Part shown: piece after piece, positions 26,748 through 34,468 of the stretch
Numbering within the stretch: the first letter of the stretch is position 1
How the letters are laid out: every line of letters starts with the position of its first letter
Position numbers and translations under genes: made by a program
DNA from: Chitinophaga tropicalis
Lineage (GTDB): Bacteria; Bacteroidota; Bacteroidia; Chitinophagales; Chitinophagaceae
NCBI RefSeq assembly: GCF_009758205.1
Contig: NZ_WRXN01000014.1
Coordinates: 62,001-126,000, forward strand
DNA: 64,000 bases
Direction: 5' to 3'
The notes under the pieces: generated by a model
Seen by the model: the letters and a program-made list of their open reading frames with translations, nothing else
What the model was told of the DNA's origin: nothing
Databases searched by the model: none

Positions 26748-27713
26748 TTAGTCTTTCATCTCCCATGCCAGTGCGCTTGCACCCAGGATGGCTGCATCGC
26801 TTTCCTTCAGCTCGGAGAAGACCAGTTTCACTTTGTTCTGGAAAATAGGAAGGAGGTTCTTTTCCATGTGTTCACGTACGGGCTTCATGATCATGTCTCC
26901 GGCTTTTGTCAGGCCGCCAAACAGGATAATAGCTTCCGGACTGGAGAACATCACGAAGTTGGCGAGCGCCTCACCCAGTATTTTACCGGTAAATTCATAG
27001 ACTTCTGTGGCCAGCGGATCGCCTTTCATAGCAGCCTCATATATCAGTTTTGAATTGATCTCTTCTTTCGGATGATCACGGAGCAGGCTCTTAACGTCAG
27101 GGCGGTTAGCCAGGAACTCAAGCGCAGTGTTGGTTACACCTGTTGCAGAAGCATATGCTTCCAGGGAACCGTGAGCGCCGGTGCCGGGATGGTAACGGCC
27201 GCCTGGTATTACGATACAGTGACCCAGCTCGCCGGCAAAGCCGTCGTGACCGTAGATCAGCTGTCCGTTGGCAACAATACCGCTACCTACGCCTGTACCC
27301 AGGGTGATCACGATAAAGTCCTTCATACTTCTGGCAGCACCATACTGGAATTCACCCAGGGCAGCCGCATTGGCGTCGTTAGTGAGAATAGCAGGTACTC
27401 CGAATTTTTCCGACAGCAATTTCGCCAATGGAATAACGCCTTTCCAGCGTAGGTTTGGAGCATATTCGATGTTCCCGGTATAGAAGTTACCATTGGGAGC
27501 GCCTACACCAATTCCCCTGATACTGTCAATACCGCCCACCTGCTCGATCAAAGGCGCCAGATTATCATGTAATTCGTCCAGGAATCCGTGTACATCTTCG
27601 TGTTGATTTGTAAGCATACGACCATCACACAGAATATTACCTCTGCGATCTACTATGCCAAACTTTGTATTGGTTCCTCCAATATCAATGCCCACCGCTA
27701 ATTGCTGACTCAT
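26748..27713 (-). CDS. ROK-family sugar kinase
   Basis: 321 residues. The phosphate motif GIDIGGTNTKFGIVD (about 8-22), the sugar-site LTNDANAAALGE and TLGTGVGSGIV (second phosphate loop) are intact, as is the GELGH histidine. The usual ROK zinc motif CxCGxxGCLE is replaced by a Cys-free PGTGAHGSLE stretch, so the zinc site appears lost. No DNA-binding domain, so it is a kinase and not a NagC-type repressor. By context the substrate may be GlcNAc. It overlaps the end of the MFS transporter gene by 29 bases, indicating translational coupling. Confidence 0.92.
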   Translation of the reverse strand: MSQQLAVGIDIGGTNTKFGIVDRRGNILCDGRMLTNQHEDVHGFLDELHDNLAPLIEQVGGIDSIRGIGVGAPNGNFYTGNIEYAPNLRWKGVIPLAKLLSEKFGVPAILTNDANAAALGEFQYGAARSMKDFIVITLGTGVGSGIVANGQLIYGHDGFAGELGHCIVIPGGRYHPGTGAHGSLEAYASATGVTNTALEFLANRPDVKSLLRDHPKEEINSKLIYEAAMKGDPLATEVYEFTGKILGEALANFVMFSSPEAIILFGGLTKAGDMIMKPVREHMEKNLLPIFQNKVKLVFSELKESDAAILGASALAWEMKD

Positions 27714-29319
27714 AATCTATTCCCTGTGATTTTAATATGTTTTTAACTCTGAATGCAAAGAAAGCCAGGTATGCAAAGCATACAACCGGTATAATATAAG
27801 AATGATGAATGCCGATGAACGGAATATCTGCCAGACCACCCTGAACAGGAGGTACCAGAGAACCACCCAGGATCATGAGGATCAGGAACGAAGAGCCCTG
27901 GCTGGTATATTTTCCCAGACCGGCAATAGACAGTGCAAAGATGCAGGACCACATCACGGAGCAGAATAAACCGCCGCTGATGAAGGCGAATATAGCTACA
28001 GGACCGGATGTCATTAACCCGATAACCATAGCCATTATACCCAGCAGTGCAAATATCATCAGGGTCTTGGCAGGTTTGTCCTGGCCGGCAAAGAAACCTA
28101 TGATCTGTACTACAAGCACTCCTGCATAAGGATATAATACACTAACATCTGTGCCTTTTAAATGGTTGGCGCCTAGCACCACACCATAAGCAATGAACGG
28201 AACGATAACTGACAATACCTTGCGGGTCTTCTCAGAAATATTGAACACCGTAATGGCGCCTGTCCACCTGCCCACCATCATACTACCCCAGAAAAGGGAT
28301 ACATAAGGGTCTATCTGCGATTCCGATAAACCATCCAGTGTCAGGAAACCAGGATGCTTCAGCAGGGCGCCCATGTTGCTGGCAATGGTCACTTCCACGC
28401 CAACATACACGAAAATAGCTATCATGCCCAGGATCAGCTGAGGGTATTTCATAGCGCCCCAGCCATCGCCACCGCTGTTTTTGGCGGTCAGCCTGGCATA
28501 GAACAATATACCCAGGATACCTACTATACCTGTTACAAAGAAAGGCAGTTCCTTTTTCAAGGCTATACCCAGCATGATCAGCACAAACATACCTGTGATA
28601 CCCGTAAGGGCGCCACTGGCTTTGGGCGACTGCTCAAAAGGCTCGTCAGAAGTGCCTTTAGGCATTTTCGAGAACCAGAATATAACCGCTGCTACCAGGA
28701 ACAGCGCTATCAGCAGGATATACAGGCTGTTGATCTTACTGATATCAGTTTCTGCCGCGGCCGACGCATCTTTTGCAGAACCGAACAACAGGATACTTAC
28801 GATAAGCGGACCAATAGTAGTACCAAACGAGTTAATACCACCCGCCAGGTTCAGACGATGGGTACCCTTGGCAGGATCTCCCAGCAGAATGGCAAACGGG
28901 TTGGCAGCTGTCTGTTGTAAAGAAAAGCCCAGCGCTACGATAAAGAATGCGCCGAGAATAAGGTAAAAGGCATAGGTGGTGTTTTCCATACCATTCCCGA
29001 TGTTCACCGCAGCTATCAGCGCTGCAGCCCCTACGACTGAAATAAGCAGTCCATAGATAATACCTTTCTGGTAGCCGATCTTGTTAAGAATATCGATGCC
29101 CCGGATTGCTGAAAACAGGTAAAGCAATAAGGAACCGATAAAGTAAGCGCCATAGAACGAGAAATCGATCAGCTGAGACTCCAGCTGGTTCAAGTGGAAA
29201 TGAGACTTACAAAAGGGGATAAATATGCTGTTGGAAGCAGCTACAAAACCCCAGAAAAAAAATACAAGTATCAGTACAAAGAAAGATGGATGTGTACTTT
29301 GCTTTGTTTGTTGAACCAT
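27685..29319 (-). CDS. Sugar MFS transporter (FucP/NagP type)
   Basis: 544 residues, longer than the usual ~420 of this group. The N-terminal six helices hold FFFWGFVAASNSIFIPF and the FucP-type LQQTAANPFAILLGDP with INSFGTTIGPLIV. An insert of about 60 residues between the two halves contains two additional predicted helices (TGMFVLIMLGIAL and ELPFFVTGIVGILGILFY), then the C-terminal half (GMIAIFVYVGVEVTIASNMG, FLILMILGGSLVPPVQG). These are proton-coupled symporters; NagP of related bacteria takes up GlcNAc. First gene of an operon with ROK kinase, glycosylasparaginase and CutC, so GlcNAc or a related sugar is the likely cargo. Confidence 0.92.
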   Translation of the reverse strand: MVQQTKQSTHPSFFVLILVFFFWGFVAASNSIFIPFCKSHFHLNQLESQLIDFSFYGAYFIGSLLLYLFSAIRGIDILNKIGYQKGIIYGLLISVVGAAALIAAVNIGNGMENTTYAFYLILGAFFIVALGFSLQQTAANPFAILLGDPAKGTHRLNLAGGINSFGTTIGPLIVSILLFGSAKDASAAAETDISKINSLYILLIALFLVAAVIFWFSKMPKGTSDEPFEQSPKASGALTGITGMFVLIMLGIALKKELPFFVTGIVGILGILFYARLTAKNSGGDGWGAMKYPQLILGMIAIFVYVGVEVTIASNMGALLKHPGFLTLDGLSESQIDPYVSLFWGSMMVGRWTGAITVFNISEKTRKVLSVIVPFIAYGVVLGANHLKGTDVSVLYPYAGVLVVQIIGFFAGQDKPAKTLMIFALLGIMAMVIGLMTSGPVAIFAFISGGLFCSVMWSCIFALSIAGLGKYTSQGSSFLILMILGGSLVPPVQGGLADIPFIGIHHSYIIPVVCFAYLAFFAFRVKNILKSQGIDYESAISGGH

Positions 29320-29582
29320 AAACGTGTTAAATTACTGTAATTTTTGCCCGATAAATGTATAAATTATTTTTCGAGAATTCCTAAATTTTCAAGAAAAATG
29401 TGCCTATTTTTCTGATGCAAAAACGTTTTAGCTAATATGTTGTAAAATTTCTATCTTGGACAAATAAAAATTGATTAATTGCTAAGAAGAAAGCCGGGAA
29501 GTGTACTATTTGAACTATTTAACATGTAAATTTAGCATCTGTCAACCGGGAAGCGGGAATTAGTCGTTGTTTATTATGAAAT

Positions 29583-29606
29583 GCGAAGTTAGTTAACTAA
29601 GTTCGC
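29583..29606. promoter_or_regulatory. 24-bp palindrome upstream of the second sugar transporter
   Basis: GCGAAGTTAGTTAACTAAGTTCGC (in two parts: GCGAAGTTAGTT and AACTAAGTTCGC) is a near-perfect palindrome; only one pair, G with G, fails. It lies 42 bases before the transporter start, as expected for a repressor operator of LacI or similar type. The rest of the 329-base divergent region is AT-rich with no other clear element. Confidence 0.6.
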
Positions 29607-29648
29607 GAGTATCAATCAATATCTTAAAAAAATTTCAATTCAGGAAGT

Positions 29649-30980
29649 ATGGCTAACACCGCACCATCGCTTGCCGGGCCTAAACAGGCCAGTTATGTGC
29701 AGGCGCTCAGTATTCTGGGGATTCTTTATTTTATGATGGGATTTGTAACGTGGGTGAATGGAACGCTGATCCCCTTTCTGCGAATAGCCTGCGAGCTGAA
29801 TATTTCAGAAGCGCTCCTGGTTACCTTCGCCTTTTACCTGGCCTATTTCTTTCTGTCTATCCCTTCATCATTTATTATCAAGAAAACCGGTTTCAAGAAC
29901 GGTATGGCGCTGAGCCTTGTAGTAATGGCTGCCGGCTCCCTGGTATTCATTCCTGCAGCAAACACCCGTAGCTTTGGCCTTTTCCTGACCGGCCTGTTTG
30001 TTCAGGGGGCAGGACTTTCCCTGCTGCAAACGGCATCCAATCCTTATGTAAGCATCATTGGCCCCATAGAAAGCGCGGCCAAACGTATCAGCATAATGGG
30101 TATCTGTAACAAGATTGCCGGCGCGCTCAGCCCCGTAATACTCGGGGCCATTGTACTGAAAAACGCTTCAGAGCTGGAAAAACAGATAGCTGCAGCTACA
30201 GATCCCGCTCAGAAGGGAATACTGCTGGACAGCCTGGCTTCAAGAGTAATAGGCCCATACATCGTGATTGCCGTGGTACTCGTATTGCTGGCCGTAGTTA
30301 TCAGCCGTTCCTCCCTGCCTGAAATAGAAACAGGCGACAGTGCTCCGGCAGAGAAAAGCGCTGATGGCGCTTCCGGCGACAGAGGCAGCATTTTCAAATA
30401 TCCTTACCTGTTACTGGGTACTCTCTGCATTTTTGTATATGTTGGGGTGGAAGTAATGGCCGGAGACGTAATAGGTACGTATGGTAATGCCCTCGGGATG
30501 AGCCTTGACAAAACAAAATATTTCACCACTTTCACCCTCCTGGCTATGCTGGTAGGATACATCATCGGCATTATCACCATCCCGAAATACCTGTCGCAGG
30601 ACAAAAGCCTCCGCATCTCCGCCATCCTCGGCATTGTATTTACAGTATGTGCCTTTATGACCACCGGTTACACAGCAGTGACCTTCATTGCCCTGCTGGG
30701 CCTTGCCAACTCACTGATGTGGCCTGCTATCTGGCCGTTGGCTATCGATAAGCTGGGCCGCTACACTAAGATTGGCTCTGCTTTCCTGGTAATGGGTATT
30801 GTAGGCGGTGGCATATTGCCACAGGTATACAGTGGTCTTTACAACAAAGATGGCTTGTTCCATTTCCTGTACTCTGAAGGCATGGATTTCAGGCTGTCAT
30901 TCCTGTACTGCATGGTGCCCTGTTATATCTATATCCTGTATTATGCCATAGCAGGACATAAAGTAGGCAAACGCGCTTAA
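29649..30980 (+). CDS. Sugar MFS transporter (glucose/galactose FucP family)
   Basis: 443 residues with twelve predicted helices. Family blocks: GFVTWVNGTLIPFLRIACEL, FYLAYFFLSIPSSFIIKKTG, LSLLQTASNPYVSIIGPIESAAKRISIMGICNKIAGALSP in parts, and GTLCIFVYVGVEVMAGDVIG and GGGILPQVYSGL in the C-terminal half. The TASNPYV-IGP signature places it with FucP/GluP-like sugar symporters. It is divergent from the other transporter of the same family at 27685 and has a palindrome at 29583 just upstream. Substrate is uncertain; probably a hexose or amino sugar. Confidence 0.93.
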   Translation: MANTAPSLAGPKQASYVQALSILGILYFMMGFVTWVNGTLIPFLRIACELNISEALLVTFAFYLAYFFLSIPSSFIIKKTGFKNGMALSLVVMAAGSLVFIPAANTRSFGLFLTGLFVQGAGLSLLQTASNPYVSIIGPIESAAKRISIMGICNKIAGALSPVILGAIVLKNASELEKQIAAATDPAQKGILLDSLASRVIGPYIVIAVVLVLLAVVISRSSLPEIETGDSAPAEKSADGASGDRGSIFKYPYLLLGTLCIFVYVGVEVMAGDVIGTYGNALGMSLDKTKYFTTFTLLAMLVGYIIGIITIPKYLSQDKSLRISAILGIVFTVCAFMTTGYTAVTFIALLGLANSLMWPAIWPLAIDKLGRYTKIGSAFLVMGIVGGGILPQVYSGLYNKDGLFHFLYSEGMDFRLSFLYCMVPCYIYILYYAIAGHKVGKRA

Positions 30981-31000
30981 TACAACTCTGCATAAAAGTA

Positions 31001-31029
31001 AAAGGCTATATCGTTTCGATATAGCCTTT
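31001..31029. terminator. Bidirectional terminator between the MFS transporter and the GH109-like gene
   Basis: Perfect 13-bp arms AAAGGCTATATCG and CGATATAGCCTTT with a TTT loop, between convergent genes. Confidence 0.9.
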
Positions 31030-31036
31030 CTTTATT

Positions 31037-32431
31037 TTAGTACTGGTCATCCAGCGCAAAGACCGGTTTCCGGTTCATCCATCGTCCTCTCGTGAAATCC
31101 GGGATATACTGCACATTCCCTCCTTCTGCAACCGATTGTTCACTCAGTGGCGTAATTGCATACCAGGTGGCAAGATCGTATACGTCCAGAGCATAAGGCG
31201 CTCCGCGTTTAACGCTTTCGATAAACGAATTGATCACATACCAATCCATTCCTCCATGCCCGGCGCCGGCGGCGCTGCTGGTGTAACGCTTCCACAGCGG
31301 GTGGTCATAGCGGGCCATATAACTGCCAGCATCCTTTTCTGTACCTGCTTTCTCCCACTCATCGTAAGGACTTTTCCCTTCCACATAGATGCTGTCCATA
31401 TCGTCCATCCATAACCCATTAGTACCCTGTACCCGGAAGTTCAGAGAGTAGGGGCGGGGAGAGTTGGTATCGTGAGAGAGCATGATGGTTTCCCCGTTGT
31501 TGGTGCGTATCAGCGTGGTGACAATATCGCCCAGCTTGAATTCCACTTTTGCATTTGGGTGATTTTCTCCACCGTTATCTACAACGTATTTGTGCAGTCC
31601 GCGGGACTTTGTTGCCACCGAAGTAAGTGACAGCAAACGGTTACCACGGTTGATGTTGATCATATTGGCTACGGGGCCAAGGCCATGGGTAGGATAGAGG
31701 TCTCCGTTACGGTGTACGCTGTGCGCGGTTCTCCATTTGGCTTCAGACATGGCTTTTTCTCCAAATTCCACTCCGCCGCCATACAGTTGTTTGCCGTTGT
31801 TGAATTTCACCTTGCGCAGGTCATGCTGATAGCCGCCCTGCAGGTGGGTGATCTCTCCGAAAAGACCCTGGCGTACCATATTCAGTACAGCCATGACATC
31901 CCTTCTGTAGCATACGTTTTCCATACCGAACAGGGGAATGCCTGTTTCCTCGCTGGTATTTACCAGGCTCCAGCACTCCTGTATGTCAGATGCGCCGCAT
32001 ACTTCCACTGCCGGCGTTTTGCCGGCTTTCATAGCGGCTACTGCCTGGATGGTATGCCATTCCCAGGGAGTGGCAATGATCACGGCATCAATATCATCCC
32101 TTTTAAGAAGGTTGTGAAAATCTTCCGGACCGTTACTGTATTCTGCTACTTTCTTTTTACCGCCGTAAGCTTTGGCGATAAGGGAGCGGGATTGGGGAAT
32201 GGCCCAGTTGGTATCGGGGTCGCAGATGGCTATTACATCTACATCTTCCCGGTGAAGGCATAATTCCAGATGCCCCTGTCCGCGGGCGCCTACCCCGATA
32301 AGGCCTACTCTTACTTTCTCTTTTGCTGCGTTGGCAAATAACCTGGCGGGGGTGCTGAGAAGTGATAATCCTACACCTGCGGCCACAGTGTTTTTGAGAA
32401 AGCTTCTCCTGTGAAGTTGCTGCTTTTTCAT
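31037..32431 (-). CDS. GH109-like exported NAD-dependent glycosidase (Gfo/Idh/MocA fold)
   Basis: 464 residues. A Tat signal (HRRSFLKNTVAAG) precedes the Rossmann fold with VGLIGVGARGQGH near 42-54. The middle has blocks I recall from GH109 alpha-N-acetylgalactosaminidases: GGYQHDLRKVKFNNGKQLYG, GGGVEFGEKAMSEAKWRT, HSVHRNGDLYPTHGLGPV and GENHPNAK. GH109 enzymes use a tightly bound NAD+ in an oxidation-elimination-reduction cycle to cut alpha-GalNAc. If correct, this is a periplasmic glycosidase acting on O-glycans or similar. A plain oxidoreductase of the same fold is the alternative. Single gene; an 11-bp repeat array lies about 190 bases upstream. Confidence 0.82.
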   Translation of the reverse strand: MKKQQLHRRSFLKNTVAAGVGLSLLSTPARLFANAAKEKVRVGLIGVGARGQGHLELCLHREDVDVIAICDPDTNWAIPQSRSLIAKAYGGKKKVAEYSNGPEDFHNLLKRDDIDAVIIATPWEWHTIQAVAAMKAGKTPAVEVCGASDIQECWSLVNTSEETGIPLFGMENVCYRRDVMAVLNMVRQGLFGEITHLQGGYQHDLRKVKFNNGKQLYGGGVEFGEKAMSEAKWRTAHSVHRNGDLYPTHGLGPVANMININRGNRLLSLTSVATKSRGLHKYVVDNGGENHPNAKVEFKLGDIVTTLIRTNNGETIMLSHDTNSPRPYSLNFRVQGTNGLWMDDMDSIYVEGKSPYDEWEKAGTEKDAGSYMARYDHPLWKRYTSSAAGAGHGGMDWYVINSFIESVKRGAPYALDVYDLATWYAITPLSEQSVAEGGNVQYIPDFTRGRWMNRKPVFALDDQY

Positions 32432-32621
32432 GCGTTTTTGGTTTTGGCTCCTGCCATTCCCGTGGATTGCTGGTGTGTGACTAAAAATAGATAAAATAAA
32501 TTACAATTAGTATAAGCTGTTGTTGCAGTGGTAGTAATTTGAGCAATTTTGCATGAAATTGCCGGAAATGCTGGTTTTTACATTGTCATGTGGTGCACTT
32601 TAGCTCCCGCAATACATACAC

Positions 32622-32665
32622 TAAACATGCTTTAAACATGCTTTAAACATGCCTCAAACATGCCT
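32622..32665. repeat. Four tandem 11-bp repeats (TAAACATGCTT type)
   Basis: Units TAAACATGCTT, TAAACATGCTT, TAAACATGCCT and CAAACATGCCT run without gaps from 32622 to 32665. The 11-bp period is close to one turn of DNA, so the same motif faces one side of the helix. The array is between the GH109-like gene start and the Fic-like gene stop; the remaining bases of this 292-base gap show nothing recognisable. Confidence 0.7.
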
Positions 32666-32723
32666 GAAAGTGGGAGTATCTATGGGGTACGTCAGGAGTA
32701 TACCTCAGGATTTTGAATATTGC

Positions 32724-34088
32724 TTATTTCAATCCCTTCCAAACCTGCTGCCATTTCTTAAATTCCGATGGCCGCACACGGTATCGGGCAAAGTTGCCTT
32801 CATGCAAAGAAAGAAGCTCTGTTGCCACAACTTCAAAAAACTTTTCCTGATCGGCTTGCGGTAAACGGGTTGCTTCCTGGCGTATAGCGTCGTTTGTCTC
32901 TTGTGCCGGTAAAGCTTCGGTTACTATCCTGCCTATCAGCTCTTTTATGATATCCCTGTATTTCAGCCGGAATGGATCAGGCTCACCCAGAGATTGGCGC
33001 AGGGCGGCATATCGTTGAGCTGACCTTTCATAAGCCCACATAAATACGTCTTTAAAAAGTTCTATTCGATTCAGCTCATAAATGCCCATGATGCCCTGAA
33101 CATATATGTCATTCGGAACGTCTACAAACGCCAGGGGAGAGAGATTATGTTTGCTTAAAGGAATATTCGCAGCCAGACGTGATACCCTTTTATTAACATC
33201 ATCAAATGGTTGCAGGTAAGGTAACTGCACCATAGCAAAGAAAGCCTGTTCAAAGGGGTTTTCTATCTGCTCAGCTTTGTGAAGCAACAACTCAAACATT
33301 TCTTCTATCTGCTGTGGTATGCCTAAGGGTATAAATACAGAGTTAGTTATGCCTACAGCAATGCCCCTTAATCTGCCGGATGCTGCAGGATCTGGCAGAA
33401 GGTTATTGGATAGTAAGCCATGCAGGTTTGTCAGTGTATAACGATTAAAACCTATTTCCTCACCACCTTGTACAATAAACTCAATAGCGTCCTTGTGATT
33501 AAGGATCATTTGTGCTTCTGCTGCAGTTTTATTATCAGCTTCCTGACCTTGGGAAATCAGACGTTGTGTATCAAGAAGGCTATATGTATTGCCTTCCAGG
33601 CGACTTGAGTTCCAGGACAGGTCTATAAGGAGCCTTTGCAGAATTTCTTTGGTATAAGTACCCGCGGGTTGATTCAGATTCGCAGTTTTACCCAGTTCTG
33701 CAAGCCTGGCTTTGTCTTCGGCTGTTAAATAACTATCAACATTGGGGCGATAATCTGTTAAGAAGTCAATGTTATATCCGACTGGTCGCCTTTTTGCGCT
33801 GGGTTGCGCTATAATAGCCCTTATTTCGTTTCCCTCGGGGGATAATGGAACAATTTCAATTTCTGTTGCAGAGATATTAAGCGTTGGTTTTTGGGGATGA
33901 TAAAGTGTGCCTTTACGTTGACCGGATATCCTAATGCGCCCTTGGCTGGCTAGCGCCTTCAAACGTCTTTGGAGCGTCCGCAATTCCATCCCTACAAGTG
34001 TACGAATATCTTCAATGGAAGCCCCTTGCCTGAAATTTTTAAGAGCGTCTTCAATAAGATTTAATTCATGTTTCAATTGCTTTGACAT
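32724..34088 (-). CDS. Fic-domain protein with N-terminal winged helix and degenerate active-site motif
   Basis: 454 residues from the ATG at 34088; the ATG at 34112 would place the initiation codon on one of the upstream repeat sites, so the shorter start is preferred. Residues about 20-62 look like a winged helix (ASIEDIRTLVGMELRTLQRR, then a wing RIRISGQRKGT). The Fic domain is about 150-330. An inhibitory helix motif SSRLEGN (S-x-x-x-E-G) sits at about 161-167, but the catalytic motif HPFxxGN(G/K)R reads QPFDDVNKR at about 293-301, lacking the general-base His and the first Gly. So AMP transfer is unlikely by the standard route. The family is known for AMPylation and toxin-antitoxin roles. 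Upstream DNA has a dense operator-like array, suggesting autoregulation. Confidence 0.85.
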   Translation of the reverse strand: MSKQLKHELNLIEDALKNFRQGASIEDIRTLVGMELRTLQRRLKALASQGRIRISGQRKGTLYHPQKPTLNISATEIEIVPLSPEGNEIRAIIAQPSAKRRPVGYNIDFLTDYRPNVDSYLTAEDKARLAELGKTANLNQPAGTYTKEILQRLLIDLSWNSSRLEGNTYSLLDTQRLISQGQEADNKTAAEAQMILNHKDAIEFIVQGGEEIGFNRYTLTNLHGLLSNNLLPDPAASGRLRGIAVGITNSVFIPLGIPQQIEEMFELLLHKAEQIENPFEQAFFAMVQLPYLQPFDDVNKRVSRLAANIPLSKHNLSPLAFVDVPNDIYVQGIMGIYELNRIELFKDVFMWAYERSAQRYAALRQSLGEPDPFRLKYRDIIKELIGRIVTEALPAQETNDAIRQEATRLPQADQEKFFEVVATELLSLHEGNFARYRVRPSEFKKWQQVWKGLK

Positions 34089-34103
34089 AGTTATGGACGG
34101 TTT

Positions 34104-34207
34104 GTGCGACATTTATACGACAAATATATTGTATTTTGTCGTATAGACTCACTTTTACGACATATTAGCGGCTGTTTTGTCGCATAAATCTTTTGTGCGA
34201 CAAAACA
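34104..34207. promoter_or_regulatory. Array of six TRCGACA sites, including two inverted pairs, upstream of the Fic-like gene
   Basis: Core TRCGACA (or its complement) occurs at about 34105, 34116, 34138, 34156, 34179 and 34196. Two pairs form inverted repeats: TATACGACAAA (34114-34124) with TTTGTCGTATA (34135-34145), and TTTTGTCGCA (34175-34184) with TGCGACAAAA (34196-34205). The array overlaps the presumed promoter of the Fic-like gene. The 380-base region between this gene and the fucosidase holds only this array and the inverted repeat at 34217. Confidence 0.75.
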
Positions 34208-34216
34208 TCGTAACCA

Positions 34217-34253
34217 GTTTTACATCAGGAATTCAATTCCGGAATTGTAAAAC
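34217..34253. promoter_or_regulatory. Inverted repeat GTTTTACA...TGTAAAAC
   Basis: Perfect 8-bp arms at 34217-34224 and 34246-34253, with GGAATT and AATTCC in the spacer. It lies between the Fic operator array and the fucosidase gene, about 215 bases upstream of the latter. Confidence 0.4.
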
Positions 34254-34468
34254 AACTACCATCAATCCTCGCTAATTATTCAATTTTACCTTTCCCTGCA
34301 TCAATTTTCTCAGTATATATAATATCACCTATAAGAAACATTATTTTTAATGTGCTTAGTGAGGACAGGATAATAATACAACGGGTCATATTTTAAAAAC
34401 AGGTCAACGATCAACTGGTTGTGCCCGGAACGCCTGTTCCGGCTCCACGAAGGGGACAAACATTCAAA

